NCBI RefSeq assembly: GCF_002849715.1
Contig: NZ_CP018863.1
Location: 3,410,001-3,474,000, forward strand
Source: Arthrobacter crystallopoietes
Lineage (GTDB): Bacteria > Actinomycetota > Actinomycetes > Actinomycetales > Micrococcaceae
Direction: 5' to 3'
Length of the DNA: 64,000 nt
Made by a program: the position numbers and the translations under genes. Below are positions 1-7,426 of the stretch, piece after piece; position 1 is the first letter of the stretch; each line of letters starts with the position of its first letter. The notes beneath the pieces are model-generated. The model had not been told where the DNA came from. It saw nothing but the letters and a program-made list of their open reading frames with translations, and did not search any database.

Positions 1-139
1 AGACGGTCAGGACCTGGATGAGCCGCCAACCTTCCGGAATCTGCTGTTCCAGGGCGATTTTGGCCTCGGCATAGTCAACTCCTTCGGCTTCAATTTCCTT
101 GATTTCCACCGGTTGAATTTTTCCTTTTACCTTGACCAC
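1..139 (-). CDS. Hypothetical protein, N-terminal part (runs off the window)
   Basis: Reading leftward from GTG at 139 there is an open frame of 46 codons to the window edge, beginning VVKVKGKIQPVEIKEIEAEG and continuing with charged and hydrophobic residues (…YAEAKIALEQQIPEGWRLIQVLTV). An in-frame TAA at 149-151 just upstream fixes the start at GTG 139. There is no Shine-Dalgarno sequence; a TAGGCT hexamer lies about 11 bases upstream of the start, so the message may be leaderless or nearly so. Codon use matches the neighbours. I do not recognise the family. The real length is unknown because the 3' end lies outside the window. Confidence 0.5.
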   Translation of the reverse strand, partial: MVKVKGKIQPVEIKEIEAEGVDYAEAKIALEQQIPEGWRLIQVLTV

Positions 140-236
140 AGGGACAGATTAGCCTATTCCGGCAGTGGATCGGGGGAGCGGCGGGGGTGGTTCCGGTCAC
201 CTCGCCCGGAGCGCACTCACCTCACCGGTCGCGCAC

Positions 237-857
237 TCACTTCGCCGAAATGTTGTTGCCGGAGCCCTCGTCGTCGATCTGGGGGTTGCCGGCGCCGAAC
301 GTGACCTGATTGCCCTGTCCCTCGAGGACGATCTTGCCCACCTCGTCGGCGTGCAGGGTGTTGTTACTGCCCTCGGCCCGGAGCCCGGCAGCTTTCTCCA
401 CCGTGACAGTGTTCCGCGGCCCGTCGACATCGATTTCATTGACCGATTCGGCCCGCACAGTGGTGCCGGAAGACAGGATGTCGATTTCCTGGCAATGGCC
501 CGTGACCGTCAGCGTAATGCCGTTGGCCAGCACTTGGATCTTCCCGCCGCCGTCACAGACCAGTTCCACATCCGCGTCGGCCAGCGTGAGCTTGCGTTCC
601 CGGCCAGGCGCCAGGACCGGCTGCGCCAACGCAGTGCTGCTTGCCGCCGGCGGGTCGGGGGCCTCAACAGCGGCGGGGACGTCAACCGCGGCGGGAGCCT
701 CGGCGGGCGCGGGCGCCGCCGGCGCGGGCGCCGACCCTTGCACGGCGCTGCCGATCGGGGTGGCGGTGTCCGTCGTGGCGTTCGCCGTGCAGCCGGACAT
801 CAGGAGTACGACGGCGGCAAGACCCACCACGGTGCGCAGGGCCGGCTGGTACTTCAT
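237..857 (-). CDS. DUF3060 lipoprotein
   Basis: A 206-residue predicted lipoprotein. The N-terminus MKYQPALRTVVGLAAVVLLM-SGC is a lipoprotein signal with the acylated cysteine at residue 23. An Ala/Pro-rich linker (about residues 24-90) follows, then a C-terminal beta-rich domain (about 95-206) with the alternating short-strand pattern of DUF3060 (for example LTVTGHCQEIDILSSG, GSNNTLHADEVG, GQGNQVTFGAG). DUF3060 proteins occur in actinobacteria, often in several copies, and their biochemical role is unknown; a cell-surface location follows from the lipobox. ATG at 857 is preceded by GAGGGAG at good spacing. The gene stands alone, with tex about 125 bp upstream reading the same way. Confidence 0.85.
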   Translation of the reverse strand: MKYQPALRTVVGLAAVVLLMSGCTANATTDTATPIGSAVQGSAPAPAAPAPAEAPAAVDVPAAVEAPDPPAASSTALAQPVLAPGRERKLTLADADVELVCDGGGKIQVLANGITLTVTGHCQEIDILSSGTTVRAESVNEIDVDGPRNTVTVEKAAGLRAEGSNNTLHADEVGKIVLEGQGNQVTFGAGNPQIDDEGSGNNISAK

Positions 858-982
858 CGGGCACTCCCTCGATCAGCGTGCGCGAGGGACACCCGTCAGC
901 TGTGGCCGGCGGAGCCATCGCCCTACCCAGAGGCTAGCCCATGTAGGTTGGAAAATAACTGCAGCGGCCCAACCCGCCGTCG

Positions 983-3490
983 TTACTTACCCAGACCGGC
1001 GCGGCGCAGCGCTTCCGCCATCGCGGTGTTTCCCGGAGCCGGTTCCTTGCGGTTGTCCCGGCCACGCGGCGGGTTGGGGCGGCCGCCGGAGCGGGAGTTG
1101 CCCTTGGATTCCCCGCGGTCGCGGGACGGGCCGGGCCGCCCACCCTTGCCCGGGCCGCCGCCTGACGAACCCTTGTCCGCGGAGCCGTCCCGGCCTGCTG
1201 CGGCGCGGCCGCCCTGCTTGGCTCCCGCTTCGTCGTCCAGCCGCAGGGTGAGGGAAATGCGCTTGCGGTCCGGATCGGCCTCAAGCACCTTGACCTTGAC
1301 TACCTGGCCGGACTTGACCACCTCGTGCGGGTCCGAGATGAACTTGTTGGACATGGCCGAAATGTGGACCAGCCCGTCCTGGTGCACGCCGACGTCGACG
1401 AATGCGCCGAAGGCAGCCACGTTGGTGACGGTACCTTCCAGGACCATGCCCGGCACCAGATCGGAGATCTTCTCCACGCCCTCAGAGAAGGATGCCGTGG
1501 TGAACGTGGGCCGCGGGTCACGGCCGGGCTTCTCGAGTTCGGAGATGATGTCCCGCACCGTGGGCAGGCCGAAGGCGTCGTCCACGAAGGTCTGCGGGTC
1601 CAGCGTTGCCAGCGAACCCACGCCGCGCGGCACATCGGCGGCCGCGGCGCCAGCGGCCGAAAGGATCTTGCGGGCAACGCCGTAGGCCTCGGGGTGCACG
1701 CTGGAGGAATCCAGCGGCTCGGCGCCGCCGGTGATCCGCAGGAAGCCCGAGCACTGCTCAAACGCCTTGGCGCCCAGCCGCGGCACCTTCTTCAGGTCCG
1801 AGCGCTTGGCAAACGGCCCGTTCTCGTTCCGGAAGGACACGATGTTCTCGCTCAGCAGCGGGCCGACGCCGGCCACCCTGGCCAGCAGCGACGGCGAAGC
1901 GGTGTTCACATCCACACCGACGGCGTTCACACAGTCCTCCACCACGGCGTCCAGCGAACGCTCCAGCTTCGCGGCCGTAATGTCGTGCTGGTACTGGCCG
2001 ACGCCGATGGACTTCGGATCGATCTTCACCAGCTCTGCCAGCGGATCCTGCAGCCGGCGGGCAATCGACACCGCACCGCGGATCGAGACATCCAGCTCCG
2101 GCAGCTCGGCCGAGGCCAGGGCGGACGCCGAGTAGATGGAGGCGCCGGCCTCGGAGACCACCAGCTTCTGGATCTTCTGCTTCGGTGCCAGCAGCTTGAT
2201 CAGTTCGGTGGCCAGCTTGTCCGTCTCGCGGGAGGCGGTGCCGTTGCCGATGGCCACCAGGTCCACGTTGTGCTTTTCGGACAGGCGGGCCAGGGTGACC
2301 AGGGAGTCGTCCCACTTCTTGGCCGGCGCGTGCGGGTAGATGGTGTCCGTGGCGACCACCTTGCCGGTGCCATCAACGACCGCGACCTTCACGCCGGTGC
2401 GCAGCCCCGGATCCAGTCCGAGGGTGGCTCGGTTCCCGGCGGGGGCGGCCAGCAGTACGTCGCGCAGGTTGGCGGCGAAGATCCGCACGGCTTCGTCCTC
2501 GGCGTCGGTGAAGAGGCGCACGCGCAGGTCGATGGCGAGCTTGACCAGAATGCGGCGCCAGCCCAGCTGCGCCGTCTGCATCAGCCACTTGTCCGCCGGC
2601 CGGCCTTGGTCGGCGACACTTAGTTTGTAAGCCACGGCGTTTTCGTAGCGGCCGCGCGCAGCGGCGAACTCTTCCTTGTCCGAGACGTCGCCCTCGACAA
2701 TGTTCAGGTCCAGCACGCCTTCCTTCTCGCCGCGCAGCAGCGCCAGGACACGGTGCGAGGGTAGCCCCGAAGGTGCCTGCGCGAAGTCGAAGTAGTCGGC
2801 GAACTTCTGCCCCTCGGATTCCATGCCTTCACGCACCTGCGCACGGACCAGTCCCTGTTTCCAGAGCCGCTCGCGCAGTTCGGTGACCAGATCCGCGTCC
2901 TGGCTTATCCGCTCCACCAGGATGGAGCGCGCCCCGGCCAGCGCTTCGGCCGCATCGTTGATGGCATGCTCGGAATTCAGGTAGCCGGCAGCTTCAGCCT
3001 CAGGCTCAAGGCCAGGGTTGGCCAGCAGGGCGTCCGCCAGCGGCTCGAGCCCGGCCTCGCGGACGATCTGCGCCTTGGTCCGCCGCTTGGACTTGAACGG
3101 GAGGTAGATGTCTTCGAGCCGGGCCTTCGTGTCCGCGGCTTGGATGCTCGCCTCCAGCTCGGCGGTCAGCTTGCCCTGCTGCGCAATGCTTTCCAGCACG
3201 GAACGACGGCGGTCCTCAAGCTCGCGGAGGTAGCGCAGCCGTTCTTCCAGGTCGCGCAGCTGGGCATCATCGAGCGTCCCGGTGACTTCCTTGCGGTAGC
3301 GGGCGATGAACGGCACGGTGGAACCGCCGTCGAGCAGCTCCACGGCGGCCTTGACCTGCCAGGGCTTGACGCCGAGTTCTTCGGCAATCTGGGCGTAGAT
3401 CCGGGCGTTGAGCTCATCCGGATCTACCGGCTTCAGAGCGGGGCTGGCGGCGGGCACTGCGGAGCTGGGCGTTTGCGTCACCCGATCCAT
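983..3490 (-). CDS. tex: Tex family RNA-binding protein with S1 domain
   Basis: An 835-residue Tex homologue. Tex/Spt6-type proteins are cytoplasmic nucleic-acid-binding proteins implicated in transcription and transcript quality. Visible parts are the N-terminal Tex region (about residues 20-210), the YqgF/RNase H-like core with GLDPGLRTGVKVAVVD (about 330-460), helix-hairpin-helix segments (TASPSLLARVAGVGPLLSENIV) and a C-terminal S1 domain (about 660-735, GTVTNVAAFGAFVDVGVHQD). A Gly/Arg/Lys-rich tail of about 80 residues makes it longer than the usual 720-780; such basic tails are common in high-GC actinobacteria. The open frame extends to 3766, but the upstream part is compositionally non-coding and overlaps the gene at 3540-3875, so ATG 3490 (MDRVTQTP) is taken as the start. 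Confidence 0.95.
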   Translation of the reverse strand: MDRVTQTPSSAVPAASPALKPVDPDELNARIYAQIAEELGVKPWQVKAAVELLDGGSTVPFIARYRKEVTGTLDDAQLRDLEERLRYLRELEDRRRSVLESIAQQGKLTAELEASIQAADTKARLEDIYLPFKSKRRTKAQIVREAGLEPLADALLANPGLEPEAEAAGYLNSEHAINDAAEALAGARSILVERISQDADLVTELRERLWKQGLVRAQVREGMESEGQKFADYFDFAQAPSGLPSHRVLALLRGEKEGVLDLNIVEGDVSDKEEFAAARGRYENAVAYKLSVADQGRPADKWLMQTAQLGWRRILVKLAIDLRVRLFTDAEDEAVRIFAANLRDVLLAAPAGNRATLGLDPGLRTGVKVAVVDGTGKVVATDTIYPHAPAKKWDDSLVTLARLSEKHNVDLVAIGNGTASRETDKLATELIKLLAPKQKIQKLVVSEAGASIYSASALASAELPELDVSIRGAVSIARRLQDPLAELVKIDPKSIGVGQYQHDITAAKLERSLDAVVEDCVNAVGVDVNTASPSLLARVAGVGPLLSENIVSFRNENGPFAKRSDLKKVPRLGAKAFEQCSGFLRITGGAEPLDSSSVHPEAYGVARKILSAAGAAAADVPRGVGSLATLDPQTFVDDAFGLPTVRDIISELEKPGRDPRPTFTTASFSEGVEKISDLVPGMVLEGTVTNVAAFGAFVDVGVHQDGLVHISAMSNKFISDPHEVVKSGQVVKVKVLEADPDRKRISLTLRLDDEAGAKQGGRAAAGRDGSADKGSSGGGPGKGGRPGPSRDRGESKGNSRSGGRPNPPRGRDNRKEPAPGNTAMAEALRRAGLGK

Positions 3491-3539
3491 TTTGCCGTAT
3501 CCGGGCGGCAGCGTGGGAAACGGCGCCGGGCATGGAGCG

Positions 3540-3875
3540 TCACTGCTCGTCAGGGTAGTAAAAGCCGTAGTCGTCATACGGGTCCCGCCAGGCGGATTCG
3601 TCCCGGGTAATGCGTCGAACGTCCGACGCCGGAACCCACTGGGTGCGCATGGAACCGTTTTCGTCCACCCACTTGAGCTGGACTGTGTTGCGGTCCCAGG
3701 AAATGGCCTTCGCGTCCACGGTGTCATCGGCGCCGACGCCGATGCGGGCGCGCACATAGGGCTCACGGCGGTAGGGCGCCCGGGTGACTGTTCCGCGCTT
3801 AACCGGGCGTCCGCCGTCGTTCCTTGCGTATTCCCTGGCGGTCACAACATCCACTTTATTCACGAACGCGAGCAT
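3540..3875 (-). CDS. Conserved hypothetical protein, 111 aa
   Basis: A small soluble protein, MLAFVNKVDVVTAREYARND…, with a basic middle (KRGTVTRAPYRREPYVRARIG) and an acidic aromatic tail ending DPYDDYGFYYPDEQ. It has no signal peptide or membrane segment. ATG 3875 is preferred over the longer frame to 3971, whose extra 32 codons look non-coding. It lies about 50 bp upstream of tex on the same strand and may be co-transcribed with it. I do not recognise a named domain; the WVDENGSMRTQWVPASDV stretch suggests a small beta-barrel, but that is only a guess. Confidence 0.75.
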   Translation of the reverse strand: MLAFVNKVDVVTAREYARNDGGRPVKRGTVTRAPYRREPYVRARIGVGADDTVDAKAISWDRNTVQLKWVDENGSMRTQWVPASDVRRITRDESAWRDPYDDYGFYYPDEQ

Positions 3876-3991
3876 GGCAGCCGGCTCGGACAATATTCGT
3901 GCGGGCGTTCGGACATCCGGCGGCCCCCTGTTATTCCCAGGGCGAGGCACTAGCATGGGGCCAACTGCCAATCATCGGGTGTGGGGATCCA

Positions 3992-4114
3992 ATGGGACTG
4001 AAACGGAAATGGCGCCGCTTGAGCGACGCAAAGAAGAGGAACATCGCCAATACCGTGGTGGCGGTGCTGGCCGTGCTGGTGCTTGCGGCGGTTGCCTACG
4101 CCATGCTGGTCTAG
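3992..4114 (+). CDS. Small single-pass membrane protein, 40 aa
   Basis: ATG 3992 is preceded by GGGGA at 5-6 bases. The product, MGLKRKWRRLSDAKKRNIAN followed by one hydrophobic helix TVVAVLAVLVLAAVAYAMLV, is a 40-residue basic-tail/membrane-helix protein; the helix ends at the last residue. The gene is convergent with the drug exporter, and the two share the tetranucleotide CTAG at 4111-4114, which supplies TAG stops to both. The function is unknown. The good ribosome-binding site and ideal positive-inside topology argue it is real despite its size. Confidence 0.65.
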   Translation: MGLKRKWRRLSDAKKRNIANTVVAVLAVLVLAAVAYAMLV

Positions 4115-5325
4115 GTGCCGCCGGTCATGCGCGCTTCGATCCGGCCGGAGACAAGGAACAGCGCGCCCGCACAGAGGCAGCAGCCGAGCATCAGGATGGC
4201 CATGGGAACGGCCGTGAAGCCGCCGCCGATGCCGGCCAGCGGAGTGACGATGGCACCCAGCACGAACTGGGAGGCGCCCAGGACGGCCGAGCCTTGGCCC
4301 GCGGCCTGGCGGACCGTGCCGATGGCCAGGCTGGTCGTGTTGCCCATCAGGAAACCTGTGCAGCTGATGGCAAAGAAGATGGGCAGGGCCGCCCAGATGG
4401 CCGGTACGTCGGACAGCACCAGGACAAAGATGGCTGCGGTCATGATCAGCTGTGCCGTCAGGGCCGCGGCGATGATGCGGCGCACGGCGAAGCGGCGGAT
4501 CAGCCGGACCGAGACCAGGCCGCAGGTCATCATCCCCAGCGCGTTGACGGCCGCGGCCGCGCCGTAGCCGATGGCGCTGAAGCCCATCAGGTTCTGGTAG
4601 ACAAAGGACGAGGCCGAAATATAAGAGATGATCACGCCGAAGGTGAAAGCGAACTGGAGCACGTAGGCCGGAAACAAGCCTCCCTTGAAGGCCCGCCTGA
4701 CCACGTCGCCGGCGGCAAGCAAGGCGGCCTTGTCGCGGGCATGCGGCGGATGGGTTTCGCGGACCAGCAGCAGGACACCGCCGAGCATCACCGCGAAGAT
4801 TCCTGCCAAGACCCAGAAGATGCTGCGCCAGCTGCCGGCGGCAAGCAGGACGCTGCCCAGCAGGGGAGCCAGGACCGGAGCCAGGCTGGAAATGGTCAGC
4901 AGCAGCGTGAAAGCCCGCGCCGCGCCGGTACCGGCGTTGAGGTCCGAAATGATGGCGCGGCCAATGACGATTCCGGCCGCGGCGGCGAAACCCTGAACGA
5001 AGCGGGCTCCCACCAAGAACCAGATATCCTGGGCCAGCGCAGCGGCAACACAGGCGACGACGGCGATGGCGATGCCAACCATCAGCGGGCGGATGCGCCC
5101 GTACCTGTCTGAAAGCGGGCCGAACGCCAGTTGCCCGAGCGCGATGCCGAGCAGCAACGCCGTCAGCGTGAGCTGGGCGCCGGAGGCACGCACCCCCAGG
5201 TCGGTGGCGATCATGGGCAGCGACGCCAGATACATGTCGGAGGACAACGGCGCCGCGGCGGCCAACAGCGCAAGGACAGCCAGCAGCGGTCCCGACATGG
5301 CCGGCGTCGTACGTTGTGCAGTCAT
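4111..5325 (-). CDS. MFS multidrug efflux transporter, Bcr/CflA type
   Basis: An approximately 404-residue major facilitator protein with 12 predicted membrane helices. The N-terminal half shows the drug:H+ antiporter signatures of the Bcr/CflA subfamily: PLSSDMYLASLPMIATDLG in helix 1, the loop 2-3 motif GPLSDRYGRIRPLM and the helix 4 motif ARFVQGFAAAAG. Proteins of this group export drugs or small metabolites across the cytoplasmic membrane. Two closely spaced ATGs (5331 and 5325) are possible; GGA at 8 bases favours 5325. It is divergent from the MHS transporter, with about 190 bp between them for both promoters. Its substrate cannot be told from sequence. Confidence 0.9.
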   Translation of the reverse strand: MTAQRTTPAMSGPLLAVLALLAAAAPLSSDMYLASLPMIATDLGVRASGAQLTLTALLLGIALGQLAFGPLSDRYGRIRPLMVGIAIAVVACVAAALAQDIWFLVGARFVQGFAAAAGIVIGRAIISDLNAGTGAARAFTLLLTISSLAPVLAPLLGSVLLAAGSWRSIFWVLAGIFAVMLGGVLLLVRETHPPHARDKAALLAAGDVVRRAFKGGLFPAYVLQFAFTFGVIISYISASSFVYQNLMGFSAIGYGAAAAVNALGMMTCGLVSVRLIRRFAVRRIIAAALTAQLIMTAAIFVLVLSDVPAIWAALPIFFAISCTGFLMGNTTSLAIGTVRQAAGQGSAVLGASQFVLGAIVTPLAGIGGGFTAVPMAILMLGCCLCAGALFLVSGRIEARMTGGT

Positions 5326-5515
5326 GGCCATTATCCAAACACGCTCCGGCAGCAACTCATGGCTGTATGACGCGTAGCGGGACACCAAAAGCTGAAGGGT
5401 ATTCCGGCGCCACGTGTCCAGAGCCGTCCACATATTGGAACAATGTCCGGATGCTGGACGGAACGGAGTAGAATTTTCGGCGGTAATCATTCGTTTTCAT
5501 CGAAAGCCGACACCC

Positions 5516-6919
5516 ATGTCTTCTGCAGCACCAGCCTCAACAGGTGCGTCCAAGGCCCCGGTCAACTCCCGCGGCCGCGTGATCGTTGCCAGCCTCATTG
5601 GCACGTCCGTTGAGTTCTACGACTTCTACGTCTACGCCACGGCCGCCGTGCTCGTTTTCCCGGCCTTGTTCTTCCCCGGCGCCGATGCCGCCACCGCGCT
5701 GCTGAGCTCGTTCGCCGTCTTCGGCGTCGCCTTCATCGCGCGGCCGCTCGGCTCCATTGTTTTCGGACACTTCGGCGACAAGTTCGGCCGCAAGGGCACG
5801 CTGGTCGCCTCGCTGCTCACCATGGGCATCGCGACCTTCCTGATCGGCTGCCTCCCCACCGCGCAGGTCAGCGGCTGGTCGTTCTGGGCTCCAGCCCTGC
5901 TGGTGGTCCTGCGCTTTGCCCAGGGCCTGGCCCTTGGCGGCGAATGGAGCGGTGCCGCACTGCTGGCCACAGAGAACGCCCCGGCGAACAAGCGGGCCAT
6001 CTACGGCACGTTCCCGCAGCTGGGCGCCCCGATCGGCTTCATCATTGCCAACTCGCTCTTCCTGGTCCTCAGTATGAACCTGAGCAATGAGGCGTTCATG
6101 TCCTGGGGCTGGCGCGTTCCGTTCCTGGGCAGCGCCGTCATGGTCATCATCGGCCTCTACGTCCGCCTGAAGCTGGTGGAAACCCCGGCCTTTCAGAAGG
6201 TCGTGGACAAGGGCGAGGTCACCAAGCTGCCGCTCGGCCGCGTCTTCAAGTCCAGCTGGCGCCAGCTGATCCTGGGTACCTTCATCATGCTGGCCACCTA
6301 CGTGCTGTTCTACCTGATGACCACCTTCACGCTGTCCTACGGCACTGCGGCCAAGACGGTGGACGACGCGGCAGCGGCCGCTGCCGCAGCAGGGAAGGAC
6401 TTCGACCCCTCGGCGTTCACCGCCGGCCTGGGTTACGCTCGCAACGACTTCCTGCTGATGCTGATCATCGGCGTCGTCTTCTTCGGGATCTTCACGATGG
6501 TGGCCGGGCCGCTGGCAGAAAAGTTCGGCCGTCGGAAGACGCTGATCTGGGTCTCGCTGGGCATCGTGGGCTTCGGCTTCCTCTGGGTTCCGCTCTTCGG
6601 CGGCGGCTTCGCCGGCACCATGCTGCACCTGATCATCGGCTTCACCCTGATGGGCCTGACCTTCGGCCCCATGGGTGCCATGCTGCCCGAGCTGTTCCCG
6701 ACCAACGTCCGGTACACCGGTTCGGCCGTGGCCTACAACTTCTCCTCGATCCTGGGTGCCTCCGTGGCCCCGTTCATCGCGGTGGCGCTGTGGCAGGCGG
6801 CCGATGGCAGCACTTTCCTGGTGGGCATGTACCTCAGCGGCGCAGCCGTCGTCACGCTGATCTCCCTGTTCCTGACCAAAGAAACCAAGGACATGGATTA
6901 CGAGGGACTCAGCAGCTGA
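5516..6919 (+). CDS. MHS-family MFS metabolite:H+ symporter
   Basis: A 467-residue MFS carrier of the metabolite:H+ symporter group (ShiA/ProP/KgtP-like), which import organic acids, osmolytes or aromatic acids with protons. It starts MSSAAPASTGASKAPVNSRG and shows the family hallmarks SLIGTSVEFYDFYVYA in helix 1, RPLGSIVFGHFGDKFGRK in loop 2-3, RFAQGLALGGEWSGA in helix 4 and LPELFPTNVRYTG in helix 10. An Ala-rich insert (about 290-310) lies in a central loop. The open frame continues upstream to 5414, but ATG 5516 begins the family-length protein. A strong intrinsic terminator follows 21 bases after the stop. The substrate is not predictable. Confidence 0.92.
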   Translation: MSSAAPASTGASKAPVNSRGRVIVASLIGTSVEFYDFYVYATAAVLVFPALFFPGADAATALLSSFAVFGVAFIARPLGSIVFGHFGDKFGRKGTLVASLLTMGIATFLIGCLPTAQVSGWSFWAPALLVVLRFAQGLALGGEWSGAALLATENAPANKRAIYGTFPQLGAPIGFIIANSLFLVLSMNLSNEAFMSWGWRVPFLGSAVMVIIGLYVRLKLVETPAFQKVVDKGEVTKLPLGRVFKSSWRQLILGTFIMLATYVLFYLMTTFTLSYGTAAKTVDDAAAAAAAAGKDFDPSAFTAGLGYARNDFLLMLIIGVVFFGIFTMVAGPLAEKFGRRKTLIWVSLGIVGFGFLWVPLFGGGFAGTMLHLIIGFTLMGLTFGPMGAMLPELFPTNVRYTGSAVAYNFSSILGASVAPFIAVALWQAADGSTFLVGMYLSGAAVVTLISLFLTKETKDMDYEGLSS

Positions 6920-6940
6920 TTCTCCTCTGATTCGGAGTCA

Positions 6941-6978
6941 AAGAAGCCCGCGGTTCCAGCAGGAACCGCGGGCTTCTT
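6941..6978 (+). terminator. Intrinsic terminator (bidirectional)
   Basis: A perfect 17-bp stem, AAGAAGCCCGCGGTTCC paired with its complement, around a 4-base AGCA loop. The stem ends in TTCTT on this strand and in the same bases on the other, so it can end transcription of the MHS transporter from the left and of the GlsB-like gene (stop at 7003) from the right. Confidence 0.9.
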
Positions 6979-7002
6979 CTCAGTTAAGAATCCGGCTGTC
7001 CG

Positions 7003-7269
7003 TTAGTGGACTGCCTTCCGTTTAGTGATGAAGCCCCAAATCAGCAGTACAACGAGGGCGCCCGCGATGGCAACGAGCCAGGTCTGGATGCTCCAGAACT
7101 CTTCCAGCCCAACGTTGAAGACGGCGCTGCCTACCCAGCCGCCCAGCAGGGCGCCGACGACGCCGAGTACTAGGGTTGCGATCCAGCCGCCGCCTTGGTC
7201 ACCCGGCAGGATCAGCTTGGCGATAGCGCCCGCAATTAGTCCGAGAATAAGAAAAGCAAGAAAACCCAT
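7003..7269 (-). CDS. GlsB/YeaQ/YmgE family stress membrane protein
   Basis: An 88-residue integral membrane protein with three hydrophobic segments and the Gly-rich family signature GLIAGAIAKLILPGDQGGG followed by a GALLGGWVG-type helix. Members are small transglycosylase-associated or YeaQ proteins, often induced by envelope or general stress; their exact activity is unknown. ATG 7269 has an excellent site (AAGGAGAG, 6 bases). It is monocistronic between the shared terminator and a 157-bp AT-rich upstream gap, and is convergent with the MHS transporter. Confidence 0.92.
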   Translation of the reverse strand: MGFLAFLILGLIAGAIAKLILPGDQGGGWIATLVLGVVGALLGGWVGSAVFNVGLEEFWSIQTWLVAIAGALVVLLIWGFITKRKAVH

Positions 7270-7426
7270 GATGCTCTCTCCTTACGGTGATCAATGGTCC
7301 CCCGACGGGATTGCCGGAGAGTGTCCCTTACCAATTCCCACGGTACAACAAAGCATGCTTATTGTATTGTCTTTTTGCCAAAGGAATTTATTGCCAGTGG
7401 TCTTGCATGTGGTGCGCCGTGAGCGC

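Noticed and set aside
165-1685. Long rightward open frame of 506 codons opposite the DUF3060 and tex genes
   Set aside because: Antisense shadow produced by high GC; composition is Arg/Ala/Pro-rich without domain signals, while both genes on the other strand are recognisable families.
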